Below are positions 7,704 through 17,654 of a DNA stretch of 64,000 bases, piece after piece. Source of the DNA: Bathynomus jamesi. Taxonomy: Eukaryota > Arthropoda > Malacostraca > Isopoda > Cirolanidae. Numbering within the stretch: position 1 is the first letter of the stretch; each line of letters starts with the position of its first letter. Location of the stretch: positions 1 to 64,000 of the forward strand of contig JAJOZX010009426.1 of assembly GCA_023014485.1 (NCBI GenBank), given 5' to 3'. A model generated the notes under the pieces. The model made no database searches. It was not told the origin of the DNA and was given only the letters and a program-made list of their open reading frames with translations. The position numbers were made by a program, and so were the translations under genes.

Positions 7704-10664
7704 TTAGTCATCATATCGCCTTGGGACAATAATGGTTCTTCCTCTTCTAGATTTTCTAACACTCCCCACCGAAGAGGCATTGTTGTCGTTACCTTCCGCA
7801 AGGTTAGCCAAGCCTTCTCCATGAGGCTGTAACTCAAATGTTTCATCTTGACTATCTGTGTTTTTGCTGATTTCTAAAGCATAGAGTTTTTGTATAGGTC
7901 TCTTTAACTTTCCTCCTGAAGTCTTTACCAGTGCAGACCTAACTAAATTGTCTTTGCCAACAAACAACTCTTCAATTATGCCAAGCTTCCAGCATTGCCT
8001 TGGTCTTTCATCCCCAATCATTACCACTTCTCCCACCTTGATACAATTTGCATTGGAGCCCTTTACCTTGCCTGATGGGTAATAATTGAGTTCTGGCAAG
8101 TATTCCATCTGCCACCTCTTCCATAACTGACCTTGTAGCTCTTCAAGGTACCTGAACCGTCTGGTTAACTCTCCTTGAGTGCTCTGGATAGGCTGCAAGT
8201 CTTCTGGCACACTGGGGTTTGATGTTAATCGTTTACCACAAAGAAAATGATTTGGTGTCAATGGCTCTGCATCCTGCATACTGTTGTAAACAAAAGTGAT
8301 AGGCCTACTGTTCACCATTGCTTCTACTTCACATAAAACAGTAGAGAATTCTTCTTTGCTCAAATGAGCATTAGCTAAAAGTTTCTTTAATGGACACTTT
8401 ACACTTCTCACTAGCCTTTCCCAAAATCCTCCCCACCATGGTGCTCTCTCAACAATAAACTCCCACTGTACCCCTTGGTGTGAAAAGTAGGATTGGAATC
8501 CTTCCTCTTTTAGCAAGGACCAAATTTCTTGGAGTTCCTTTGCAGCCTTTTTGAAGGTTTTTGCATTATCCGATATGATTTTATTTGGGAAACCCCTTCT
8601 GTTCACAAACCTTTTAAAGGCCAAAAGAAATACATCACTACTTAAGTTGCTTACCAACTCCAAATGGATTGCTCTGGTGGTAGCACAGGTGAAAAGACAT
8701 ATATAACCTTTGTTAGACTCCCCTCGCTCATACACATAGACTGGCCCTGCAAAGTCTACTCCCACTACATCAAATGGGGCAGTATAGACACACCGTTCTC
8801 TTGGAAGTGGAGCCACCTTTTCATAATAAGGCTTTGCACTCCAACGCTTGCAAACCACACATTTATGCGAGACTTTTTTTACTACTTGTCTAATTTTGGG
8901 AATCCAAAATTGTTGTCTAATCTCTATTATCACTTCTCTAACTCCCGCATGTAACAGCTTATGATGAGTATCCAGGATCAAAAGGTCCACAAAGTGCCCC
9001 CCAGAAGGTAGCAAAATTGGATGTCTTTTCTCCTCTGGAAGCCCAGAAAACTGTAGTCTACCTCCTACTCTCAATAAATCCTGATCCAAAAACACATCCA
9101 AACCCTTGAGCGCAGAATGTGTTGGTAGAACCTGTAATGGATGGCTGGTGAGCAATTCTCTCTCTTCACCAAATTTTTCCTTCTGCATATATACCACCCA
9201 GTATTTCCTGGCTTGCTGAATCTCATTACTGTTCAGAATTCCTTCCCTTCTTGTTTCTCCCTTAATGTTGTTGGTAAATCTATATACCCATGCTGTCACT
9301 CTTAACAATCTTTTCAGACTGCTAATGTTCTCAAGCTTCAATATGGGGTCCTGCTGCATAACTTGACAACTGTTCACAGCGCATTTTCTCACCTCACTCA
9401 CCCATGCTTCTTCAGCCTGGCATTCTCCTACAATAGGCTGATTGGAAGGCCAGTTTTCACTTCCAAGTTTTAGCCACTCTGGCCCATTCCACCACAAACT
9501 TGACTGTGAAAGATCTTTCACTGAAATTCCTCGGGTTGGTAAATCAGCGGGGTTTTGGATGCCTGGACAATGCTTCCATTGCTTGGGATCTGTGTGCGCT
9601 TGAATTTCCTCCACCCTATTGGCAACAAATGGTTTCCATTTCCTTGCCTGACTTCTTAACCAGTGCCAAACTATAGTGGAGTCTGTCCAATAATAGCTTG
9701 GAATTTCATAGAGGGCCAAAGACTTTCGCACTGTAATTGCAAGCCGACTAGCAATAACGGCACCCATCAATTCCAACCTTGGAACAGAAAGCCTTTTCAA
9801 AGGTGCTACTCTACTCTTTGCAGCAACCAACCTGCAACTTACTTCCTCTTGCAATGCGCCTCTTATATAAATACAAGTTGCATAGGCTTCCTCACTTGCA
9901 TCACAAAAGATGTGCAGCTCCAAATTGTCTGGACTATTGTTCAACTCTCCAAAGTACCATCTTGGGATTTCAATGTCTCCAAGATGTGCCAATTCTTTGA
10001 ACCAATATTTCCACCTTGTCTCATTCTCAGCCAGCTCTACTAAAGATTTCCCATTGAAGGTAAACAAATCATCATCTTGCTGCCAAACAATGCCTAGCAC
10101 CTTTGCATCTATTGCCCACAACTCCTTAATACCAGAATCCTCAATACTTTCTGCTGCATCAGGTACTACACAGGAATGACTCATAAACTCTTGTAATTGC
10201 GAATGATTGGTCTGCCATTTTCTAAGCTCCATGCCAGCCTCCCTCATTATAGCTCTAGCCTCCATGAATATCTGTTTAGCCATTTCTGTATTATCCACGG
10301 AACACAGCAAATCATCAACATAAAAATTTTTCCTTATGTGTTCAATAGTGTTAGGATAGACTTCAGAATATTTCTTAAAATGGTACTGCATAGTAGCTGC
10401 CAACAGAAATGGACTAGAGCTGAGGCCAAACAACACTGACTTCATTCTATATGCTTGAACCTTAGGTTCATTTTCCAACAAGTCTTTCGTATCCACCCAC
10501 AGATACCTTACTGCATCTCTGTCCTCTGGTTTTAACTTTATCCGCAAAAAGGCTTGCTTCACATCTGCAGTCAATGCTACTCTACCAAACCTGAATCTCA
10601 GTAACAAGGAAAATAAATCTGCATTTAAATTTGGCCCAGCATCCAAACAGTCATTCAAGGACAC
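7704..10664 (-). CDS. pol: Unit 2 Pol: reverse transcriptase, RNase H, integrase, DUF5641
   Basis: 986 open codons, the only uninterrupted pol in the window; counting begins at the GTG of VSLNDC, which is not a genuine start. RT: catalytic Asp34 (TADVKQAF), YVDD at 115-118. Pao-type RNase H region: Asp255 (FCDAS), Glu298 (RLELM), Asp328 (YYWTDS), Asp374 (NPADL). Integrase zinc finger: His568, His572, Cys602, Cys605. Integrase core: Asp637 (GVDFAG), Asp699 (IISDN), Glu749 (GGFWER), so D,D-49-E. DUF5641-like segment at about 845-935, then a basic tail (RKSRRGR) and RRYDD. All the catalytic residues named are present. The open frame is preceded by a TGA at 10689-10691, so RT's first residues, encoded in the frame of gag-protease, are not joined to it. 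Expected products act in cDNA synthesis and integration of the element. Confidence 0.9.
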   Translation of the reverse strand: MSLNDCLDAGPNLNADLFSLLLRFRFGRVALTADVKQAFLRIKLKPEDRDAVRYLWVDTKDLLENEPKVQAYRMKSVLFGLSSSPFLLAATMQYHFKKYSEVYPNTIEHIRKNFYVDDLLCSVDNTEMAKQIFMEARAIMREAGMELRKWQTNHSQLQEFMSHSCVVPDAAESIEDSGIKELWAIDAKVLGIVWQQDDDLFTFNGKSLVELAENETRWKYWFKELAHLGDIEIPRWYFGELNNSPDNLELHIFCDASEEAYATCIYIRGALQEEVSCRLVAAKSRVAPLKRLSVPRLELMGAVIASRLAITVRKSLALYEIPSYYWTDSTIVWHWLRSQARKWKPFVANRVEEIQAHTDPKQWKHCPGIQNPADLPTRGISVKDLSQSSLWWNGPEWLKLGSENWPSNQPIVGECQAEEAWVSEVRKCAVNSCQVMQQDPILKLENISSLKRLLRVTAWVYRFTNNIKGETRREGILNSNEIQQARKYWVVYMQKEKFGEERELLTSHPLQVLPTHSALKGLDVFLDQDLLRVGGRLQFSGLPEEKRHPILLPSGGHFVDLLILDTHHKLLHAGVREVIIEIRQQFWIPKIRQVVKKVSHKCVVCKRWSAKPYYEKVAPLPRERCVYTAPFDVVGVDFAGPVYVYERGESNKGYICLFTCATTRAIHLELVSNLSSDVFLLAFKRFVNRRGFPNKIISDNAKTFKKAAKELQEIWSLLKEEGFQSYFSHQGVQWEFIVERAPWWGGFWERLVRSVKCPLKKLLANAHLSKEEFSTVLCEVEAMVNSRPITFVYNSMQDAEPLTPNHFLCGKRLTSNPSVPEDLQPIQSTQGELTRRFRYLEELQGQLWKRWQMEYLPELNYYPSGKVKGSNANCIKVGEVVMIGDERPRQCWKLGIIEELFVGKDNLVRSALVKTSGGKLKRPIQKLYALEISKNTDSQDETFELQPHGEGLANLAEGNDNNASSVGSVRKSRRGRTIIVPRRYDD

Positions 10665-10691
10665 ACCACCTTTGGTTTGGCTGAGCCATCA
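10655..10691 (-). other. Gag-protease/Pol frame overlap common to all units
   Basis: The upstream frame reads ...FDGSAKP and stops at 10655, while the downstream frame is open only from the TGA at 10689, so they overlap by about 37 nt in a -1 relation. Both sides belong to the same RT finger region, so in related BEL/Pao proteins this stretch is continuous. No canonical X-XXY-YYZ slippery heptamer is in phase here. The same sequence occurs at 4023, 23919, 30651, 37385, 43903, 50639 and 57267; unit 3 (17290-17326) has one further base missing and is still out of frame. A fixed deletion is more likely than programmed frameshifting. Confidence 0.8.
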
Positions 10692-10815
10692 AAAACTACC
10701 CTCAGTTTGGTGGTAGTTTTGTCTCGCCGTACCACTGCATGGTGTGGCAGATAATGTGCCTCCTGGCTCACCAGCTCACCTTGCACCCTTTCAGCATAGC
10801 CCTCCCTTACATAAC

Positions 10816-12927
10816 TTAGGATGGCTCTTCGTATTCAATTAACAACTCCTCATTTTTTCTTAGCCTGTACAATGAAGTCTCCAACCTCCGATTAGCTAGC
10901 TGAAGGTTTGAACCGGGTTTGCAAGAATCCTTCCATGGTAGGCCAACTTCATAGCAACCATCTCTAAACCCAATCCCTTTTTCAAATTGCTCTAAAACAT
11001 CATTGTTCACTGTACTTGCCTGGTTGTCCTTTATGCCAATAGATTCAAGTTCCCAAAACGCTTTCAAATGCCTTTCCAGACCATGGCTGTTCTCCTCAAT
11101 CTTAACAAAAAGAAGAGCCTTAACTTCCATTTCATTGCAATAACTACCATGTAGCATCCAGCCTAGCTTACTTTCAATAGCTACCTGGCCTTGAGATGTA
11201 CGGACAATATTACCAGTGATGAAGTCCCAATAATAGTCAGCTCCAATCAAAAGACTAATATCTTCTGTTCCCTCAAACTTATTATTGCCCAAATTAATTC
11301 CTTTAACTTGCAATTCTTGGACACATGCCATATCTAAACAAGTAGTGACTGGAGCACAAAGTTCCTCAATCTCTACAGTTTGGACCTTGATAGTGGGACT
11401 TTGCGGTAACAACCCTTTAACCAGAACTTCTACCTTCTTAAATTTGGTTCGGTTTTGAACGGAACCCCCAAACCCAGAAATTCTTAAATTTTCCCTCTTA
11501 AGTTCTTTAAACTTCAATTTTCTGGAAATTCTGGTCTTAATAAAACTACACTGGCTACCACTATCAAACAACACTCTTACAGTAGCTTCTCCCTCATTCC
11601 CAATTAATAAGGCTGCAGTTGTTTGCAATAATCCCCCTTTACTTTTACTCCCTTGCATAGCAGTGGCATGTGCCACTGATGTCTCTACTTCTGGGGTAGG
11701 CCTACTAAGAGTGTTTTCACACAATAATGGCTGATGCCTACCATGACATTTTTTGCACAAAATTTTAAACTTACAAAACCTTGCTCTATGACCTATCAAA
11801 AAACATTTAAAACATGCTGTGGACTTAGTTACCCTGTCCTTTCTCTCCTCAAAGGGTAAGGCCTCAGCCACCTCACATTTATATGACTTGTGGTTGCCTT
11901 CGCAAAATATGCATTCCTTGATTCCCTTTAATTTATTCTCAGAGGAGGCATGTAGAGCTGACACTGTACCTGGGCTATTCCTTTTTGTGGAAACTTTGGT
12001 GCTGTGCCTGCCTTTGTCCCTTTGTTTACCATCCCACTGTGCAAACTCAACTCCCTCTCGTCTTGCTAATTCGGTGCCTAAAAGACTTAACATCTGCTGA
12101 AGGGGGATGTACACATGTTCTGCAGAGTGTCCCCTACTTAATTGAAGCAAAATTGAGCTAGGCAATTTAGACTCCAGTGTAGGAACCAACATTATACCAT
12201 ACTTTTCCATTCCTACACCCAAGTTGTCCAGGGACCTAGTTCTAATTTCAAATTCATCATATAACTGCCGTAACTCCTTGACACTATTAGGATTATTAAC
12301 AGGAGGTATAGCTAAAAGTGCACGGAGGTGGCTTTTAATTAAGATCTCTGGCTTACCAAACCGTTTCTTTAATATATCCCAAGCCACATTATAATTAGCC
12401 TCTGTTAATGCTAATCCTGCTATAGTCTTTGCTGCCTCCCCTTCCAAGAGGGACCGCAAATAATTAAACTTCTCCACGGCACTTAACACTTGACTAGAAT
12501 GAACTGCTGATTGAAAACTGTCTGCCCATCCTTGCCATTCCTGAATACTCCCAGAAAATGTTTTGAGTACAAGCCTCGGTAATTGAACTACAGATCTGTT
12601 AACCTTAACTTCATTATCAGACCTGGTCTCTAACTGTACTGAGCTACTAAACTCTTTTGCTCGGAGGCCTACGTTAATTATATCATCAATAATCTCTTCA
12701 AAGTAAATTATGTTGTTTTCTATTTCATCCTCTTCTATAAGAGCCTCAATTTTAACATTTACCTCACTTAGAGCAACCTTTTTAGTTTCTAATATGGAAA
12801 GCTGCGCAGTCACTAAGCGTAAATCCTCTTGCTCTATGGCAGAATCTATAGTGGCAATGACCTTTGTAATTAGACCTTTGTAGGCGCTTCTCCTTTTTAT
12901 AAATTTGTTCAATTCAGATGCACTCAT
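10816..12927 (-). CDS. gag: Unit 2 Gag-protease (DUF1759-like Gag, zinc knuckles, DUF1758-like protease)
   Basis: 703 codons from the ATG at 12927; five in-frame codons (TTG first) precede it, and the ATG is chosen because it is the first and is conserved in all nine units. An N-terminal helical, coiled-coil-like stretch (about 1-95) precedes the DUF1759-like Gag domain (about 115-260). Cys-rich segments follow: C339-C342-H346-C351, C372-C375-H380-C385 and C391-C394-H398-C403, expected to bind nucleic acid. The protease DSG motif is at Asp455 with [11 protein letters not shown] near 560. The frame ends prematurely after IEYEEPS because one G is missing near 10824; the continuation to RT (YVREGY to FDGSAK) is in another frame at 10655-10823. 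Units 6 and 7 retain that base. Confidence 0.9.
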   Translation of the reverse strand: MSASELNKFIKRRSAYKGLITKVIATIDSAIEQEDLRLVTAQLSILETKKVALSEVNVKIEALIEEDEIENNIIYFEEIIDDIINVGLRAKEFSSSVQLETRSDNEVKVNRSVVQLPRLVLKTFSGSIQEWQGWADSFQSAVHSSQVLSAVEKFNYLRSLLEGEAAKTIAGLALTEANYNVAWDILKKRFGKPEILIKSHLRALLAIPPVNNPNSVKELRQLYDEFEIRTRSLDNLGVGMEKYGIMLVPTLESKLPSSILLQLSRGHSAEHVYIPLQQMLSLLGTELARREGVEFAQWDGKQRDKGRHSTKVSTKRNSPGTVSALHASSENKLKGIKECIFCEGNHKSYKCEVAEALPFEERKDRVTKSTACFKCFLIGHRARFCKFKILCKKCHGRHQPLLCENTLSRPTPEVETSVAHATAMQGSKSKGGLLQTTAALLIGNEGEATVRVLFDSGSQCSFIKTRISRKLKFKELKRENLRISGFGGSVQNRTKFKKVEVLVKGLLPQSPTIKVQTVEIEELCAPVTTCLDMACVQELQVKGINLGNNKFEGTEDISLLIGADYYWDFITGNIVRTSQGQVAIESKLGWMLHGSYCNEMEVKALLFVKIEENSHGLERHLKAFWELESIGIKDNQASTVNNDVLEQFEKGIGFRDGCYEVGLPWKDSCKPGSNLQLANRRLETSLYRLRKNEELLIEYEEPS

Positions 12928-13120
12928 CTTCAATGTAAACAACCCTTGGGCTCAATACCAAATGAGCTGAATTGGCAGAAATACTTAACCAAACTGATCA
13001 AACGCAAATTTTACTTTCAAATAAACTGAATTGCTAGGTGGGGTACTAACCAACACCAGTATGGAATACCAATTTTTCCACCCAAGTAACTGGCGCACTG
13101 GTCTGCAACCTTCGCCTACG

Positions 13121-13681
13121 AATAATAAACCAAATTAACCAAACTGGTAAATGTAGGCCAAAAACAACGACAGACAAGTAGCCAAGTTTCGCAATTGGGC
13201 AACCAAACTTTCTACCCTGGCACCTTAATTCAATAATAACCCAAAATTAACCAAACCGGTAAAATGTAGGCCAAAACAACGACAGACGACTGGCCAAGTT
13301 TCGCAATTGGGCGACCAAACTTTTTACCCTGGGACCTTAATTCAATAATAACCCAAATTAACCAAACCGGTAAAATGTAGGCCAAAACAACGACAGACGA
13401 CTGGCCAAGTTTCGCAATTGGGCTACCAAACTTTTTACCCTGGGACCTTAATTCAATAATAACCCAAATTAACCAAACCGGTAAAATGTAGGCCAAAACA
13501 ACGACAGACGACTGGCCAAGTTTCGCAATTGGGCTACCAAACTTTTTACCCTGGACCTTAATTCAATAATAACCCAAATTAACCAAACCGGTAAAATGTA
13601 GGCCAAAACAACGACAGACGACTGGCCAAGTTTCGCAATTGGGCTACCAAACTTTTACCCTGGGACCTTAATTCAATAATA
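13121..13681 (-). repeat. Unit 2 leader minisatellite, 5 copies
   Basis: aaaatg phases at 13261, 13372, 13483 and 13593 give periods of 110-111 bp, after a divergent gag-proximal copy starting at 13121. The last copy runs into a sequence unique to this unit. Confidence 0.92.
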
Positions 13682-13774
13682 ATACAACCTCACTTCTTGG
13701 CTACTGCACAATGACACTACATTTGCACAATCAGAACTTTGCCGAAAAATAGTCACTGACTCAGTCTTGGGGTA

Positions 13775-14303
13775 GAATCCGGTTCGAAGGACCATGTTAT
13801 TTTTATTTATTTGTCGGGTTCAAAATCCCAGCTGAGCCGTGAACGGCCAAATTCTAAAGGGCCAGTTCTATCTGAAGCCCAAGTTAAGCTAAATTAAAAC
13901 TTACGGATTTGAGATCCTATTAGGTCCTACCTCAGGGTAACCTCAGGGTTGCTGACTCGATGCGGGCCTACCTTAGACCTTAGTTACATGAATTTTAATC
14001 TAAACAAAAAGGGTACTATTTATGGTCTTCTTTCTCAACCTTGCAACAACAACGCAACCTGGACTATTGCACGGTGCAACAATCTTGTATCTAAACAACC
14101 AAACTGAATTGCAAGAGAGCTCTCTACAAGACCACACCCTGTACGTACGACATCCCACAAACGAGTAGAAAGAACGCGCAGCACTCCAAAATGATGCCAA
14201 CAGTGTGACCAAACAATGATGCCACAAGAGCTCAAAAATGCTAGCTCTAAATTAAGTTAATTTTTCACTAACCTTACAATTATGAGATGGATATATATAC
14301 ACA
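13775..14303 (-). repeat. LTR 3 with adjoining primer-binding site
   Basis: The LTR proper is 13795-14303 (509 bp) and the primer-binding site is 13775-13794. It is the 3' LTR of unit 3 and the 5' LTR of unit 2. It carries the ctaaac variant but the ctcc form at 14185, combining states that are separate in LTRs 1 and 2. Confidence 0.78.
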
Positions 14304-14343
14304 CCTTAACTTAATATATACAAGCAATGCTGCATCAATCAGC

Positions 14344-17326
14344 TTAGTCATCATATCGCCTTGGGACAATAATGGTTCTTCCTCTTCTAGATTTTTAACA
14401 CTCCCCACCGAAGAGGCATTGTTGTCGTTACCTTCCGCAAGGTTAGCCAAGCCTTCTCCATGAGGCTGTAACTCAAATGTTTCATCTTGACTATCTGTGT
14501 TTTTGCTGATTTCTAAAGCATAGAGTTTTTGTATAGGTCTCTTTAACTTTCCTCCTGAAGTCTTTACCAGTGCAGACCTAACTAAATTGTCTTTGCCAAC
14601 AAACAACTCTTCAATTATGCCAAGCTTCCAGCATTGCCTTGGTCTTTCATCCCCAATCATTACCACTTCTCCCACCTTGATACAATTTGCATTGGAGCCC
14701 TTTACCTTGCCTGATGGGTAATATTGAGTTCTGGCAAGTATTCCATCTGCCACCTCTTCCATAACTGACCTTGTAGCTCTTCAAGGTACCTGAACCGTCT
14801 GGTTAACTCTCCTTGAGTGCTCTGGATAGGCTGCAAGTCTTCTGGCACACTGGGGTTTGATGTTAATCGTTTACCACAAAGAAAATGATTTGGTGTCAAT
14901 GGCTCTGCATCCTGCATACTGTTGTAAACAAAAGTGATAGGCCTACTGTTCACCATTGCTTCTACTTCACATAAAACAGTAGAGAATTCTTCTTGCTCAA
15001 ATGAGCATTAGCTAAAAGTTTCTTTAATGGACACTTTACACTTCTCACTAGCCTTTCCCAAAATCCTCCCCACCATGGTGCTCTCTCAACAATAAACTCC
15101 CACTGTACCCCTTGGTGTGAAAAGTAGGATTGGAATCCTTCCTCTTTTAGCAAGGACCAAATTTCTTGGAGTTCCTTTGCAGCCTTTTTGAAGGTTTTTG
15201 CATTATCCGATATGATTTTATTTGGGAAACCCCTTCTGTTCACAAACCTTTTAAAGGCCAAAAGAAATACATCACTACTTAAGTTGCTTACCAACTCCAA
15301 ATGGATTGCTCTGGTGGTAGCACAGGTGAAAAGACATATATAACCTTTGTTAGACTCCCCTCGCTCATACACATAGACTGGCCCTGCAAAGTCTACTCCC
15401 ACTACATCAAATGGGGCAGTATAGACACACCGTTCTCTTGGAAGTGGAGCCACCTTTTCATAATAAGGCTTTGCACTCCAACGCTTGCAAACCACACATT
15501 TATGCGAGACTTTTTTTACTACTTGTCTAATTTTGGGAATCCAAAATTGTTGTCTAATCTCTATTATCACTTCTCTAACTCCCGCATGTAACAGCTTATG
15601 ATGAGTATCCAGGATCAAAAGGTCCACAAAGTGCCCCCCAGAAGGTAGCAAAATTGGATGTCTTTTCTCCTCTGGAAGCCCAGAAAACTGTAGTCTACCT
15701 CCTACTCTCAATAAATCCTGATCCAAAAACACATCCAAACCCTTGAGCGCAGAATGTGTTGGTAGAACCTGTAATGGATGGCTGGTGAGCAATTCTCTCT
15801 CTTCACCAAATTTTTCCTTCTGCATATATACCACCCAGTATTTCCTGGCTTGCTGAATCTCATTACTGTTCAGAATTCCTTCCCTTCTTGTTTCTCCCTT
15901 AATGTTGTTGGTAAATCTATATACCCATGCTGTCACTCTTAACAATCTTTTCAGACTGCTAATGTTCTCAAGCTTCAATATGGGGTCCTGCTGCATAACT
16001 TGACAACTGTTCACAGCGCATTTTCTCACCTCACTCACCCATGCTTCTTCAGCCTGGCATTCTCCTACAATAGGCTGATTGGAAGGCCAGTTTTCACTTC
16101 CAAGTTTTAGCCACTCTGGCCCATTCCACCACAAACTTGACTGTGAAAGATCTTTCACTGAAATTCCTCGGGTTGGTAAATCAGCGGGGTTTTGGATGCC
16201 TGGACAATGCTTCCATTGCTTGGGATCTGTGTGCGCTTGAATTTCCTCCACCCTATTGGCAACAAATGGTTTCCATTTCCTTGCCTGACTTCTTAACCAG
16301 TGCCAAACTATAGTGGAGTCTGTCCAATAATAGCTTGGAATTTCATAGAGGGCCAAAGACTTTCGCACTGTAATTGCAAGCCGACTAGCAATAACGGCAC
16401 CCATCAATTCCAACCTTGGAACAGAAAGCCTTTTCAAAGGTGCTACTCTACTCTTTGCAGCAACCAACCTGCAACTTACTTCCTCTTGCAATGCGCCTCT
16501 ATATAAATACAAGTTGCATAGGCTTCCTCACTTGCATCACAAAAGATGTGCAGCTCCAAATTGTCTGGACTATTGTTCAACTCTCCAAAGTACCATCTTG
16601 GGATTTCAATGTCTCCAAGATGTGCCAATTCTTTGAACCAATATTTCCACCTTGTCTCATTCTCAGCCAGCTCTACTAAAGATTTCCCATTGAAGGTAAA
16701 CAAATCATCATCTTGCTGCCAAACAATGCCTAGCACCTTTGCATCTATTGCCCACAACTCCTTAATACCAGAATCCTCAATACTTTCTGCTGCATCAGGT
16801 ACTACACAGGAATGACTCATAAACTCTTGTAATTGCGAATGATTGGTCTGCCATTTTCTAAGCTCCATGCCAGCCTCCCTCATTATAGCTCTAGCCTCCA
16901 TGAATATCTGTTTAGCCATTTCTGTATTATCCACGGAACACAGCAAATCATCAACATAAAAATTTTTCCTTATGTGTTCAATAGTGTTAGGATAGACTTC
17001 AGAATATTTCTTAAATGGTACTGCATAGTAGCTGCCAACAGAAATGGACTAGAGCTGAGGCCAAACAACACTGACTTCATTCTATATGCTTGAACCTTAG
17101 GTTCATTTTCCAACAAGTCTTTCGTATCCACCCACAGATACCTTACTGCATCTCTGTCCTCTGGTTTTAACTTTATCCGCAAAAAGGCTTGCTTCACATC
17201 TGCAGTCAATGCTACTCTACCAAACCTGAATCTCAGTAACAAGGAAAATAAATCTGCATTTAAATTTGGCCCAGCATCCAAACAGTCATTCAAGGACACA
17301 CCACCTTTGTTTGGCTGAGCCATCAA
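14344..17326 (-). pseudogene. pol: Unit 3 pol, six or more frame breaks
   Basis: Pieces in coding order: RT amino half (about 17013-17326), RT with YVDD plus the start of RNase H (16500-17013), RNase H to integrase core including all three acidic residues (14994-16498), the integrase C-terminal part (14722-14992), and the DUF5641-like domain (14395-14720). The last break at 14394 replaces the normal RKSRRGR tail with an unrelated reading through the LTR boundary. Every break is one missing base, most in a homopolymer or dinucleotide run, which is also the pattern of long-read consensus errors. Confidence 0.85.
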
Positions 17327-17654
17327 AAACTACCCTCAGTTTGGTGGTAGTTTTGTCTCGCCGTACCACTGCATGGTGTGGCAGATAATGTGCCTCCTGG
17401 CTCACCAGCTCACCTTGCACCCTTTCAGCATAGCCCTCCCTTACATAACTTAGGATGGCCTCATCGTATTCAATTAACAACTCCTCATTTTTTCTTAGCC
17501 TGTACAATGAAGTCTCCAACCTCCGATTAGCTAGCTGAAGGTTTGAACCGGGTTTGCAAGAATCCTTCCATGGTAGGCCAACTTCATAGCAACCATCTCT
17601 AAACCCAATCCCTTTTTCAAATTGCTCTAAAACATCATTGTTCACTGTACTTGC
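17290..17654 (-). pseudogene. Unit 3 protease-RT linker and RT start fragment
   Basis: About 119 codons from [11 protein letters not shown] to FDGSAK in their own frame, cut from the protease by the missing C near 17654 and from the rest of RT by the common break. It keeps the [12 protein letters not shown] form, so the linker deletion seen in unit 2 is absent here. Confidence 0.75.

Larger units (their letters stand above)
7664..13794 (-). mobile_element. Unit 2 internal region (BEL/Pao), best preserved
   Basis: Only two frame breaks: near 10824 (one G short at the protease-RT linker) and the common break at 10655-10691. It has five minisatellite copies. Its leader is unusual: just left of the primer-binding site (13681-13722) a different sequence replaces the one found in all other units. 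RT has the A5T5 run, the ccgc form and the His form in RNase H. Its gag-distal deletion is shared with units 4, 5 and 8. Confidence 0.92.

Noticed and set aside
10655..10691. Canonical programmed -1 frameshift signal
   Set aside because: No X-XXY-YYZ heptamer is in phase in the overlap and no obvious downstream stem is visible; kept only as an open alternative.
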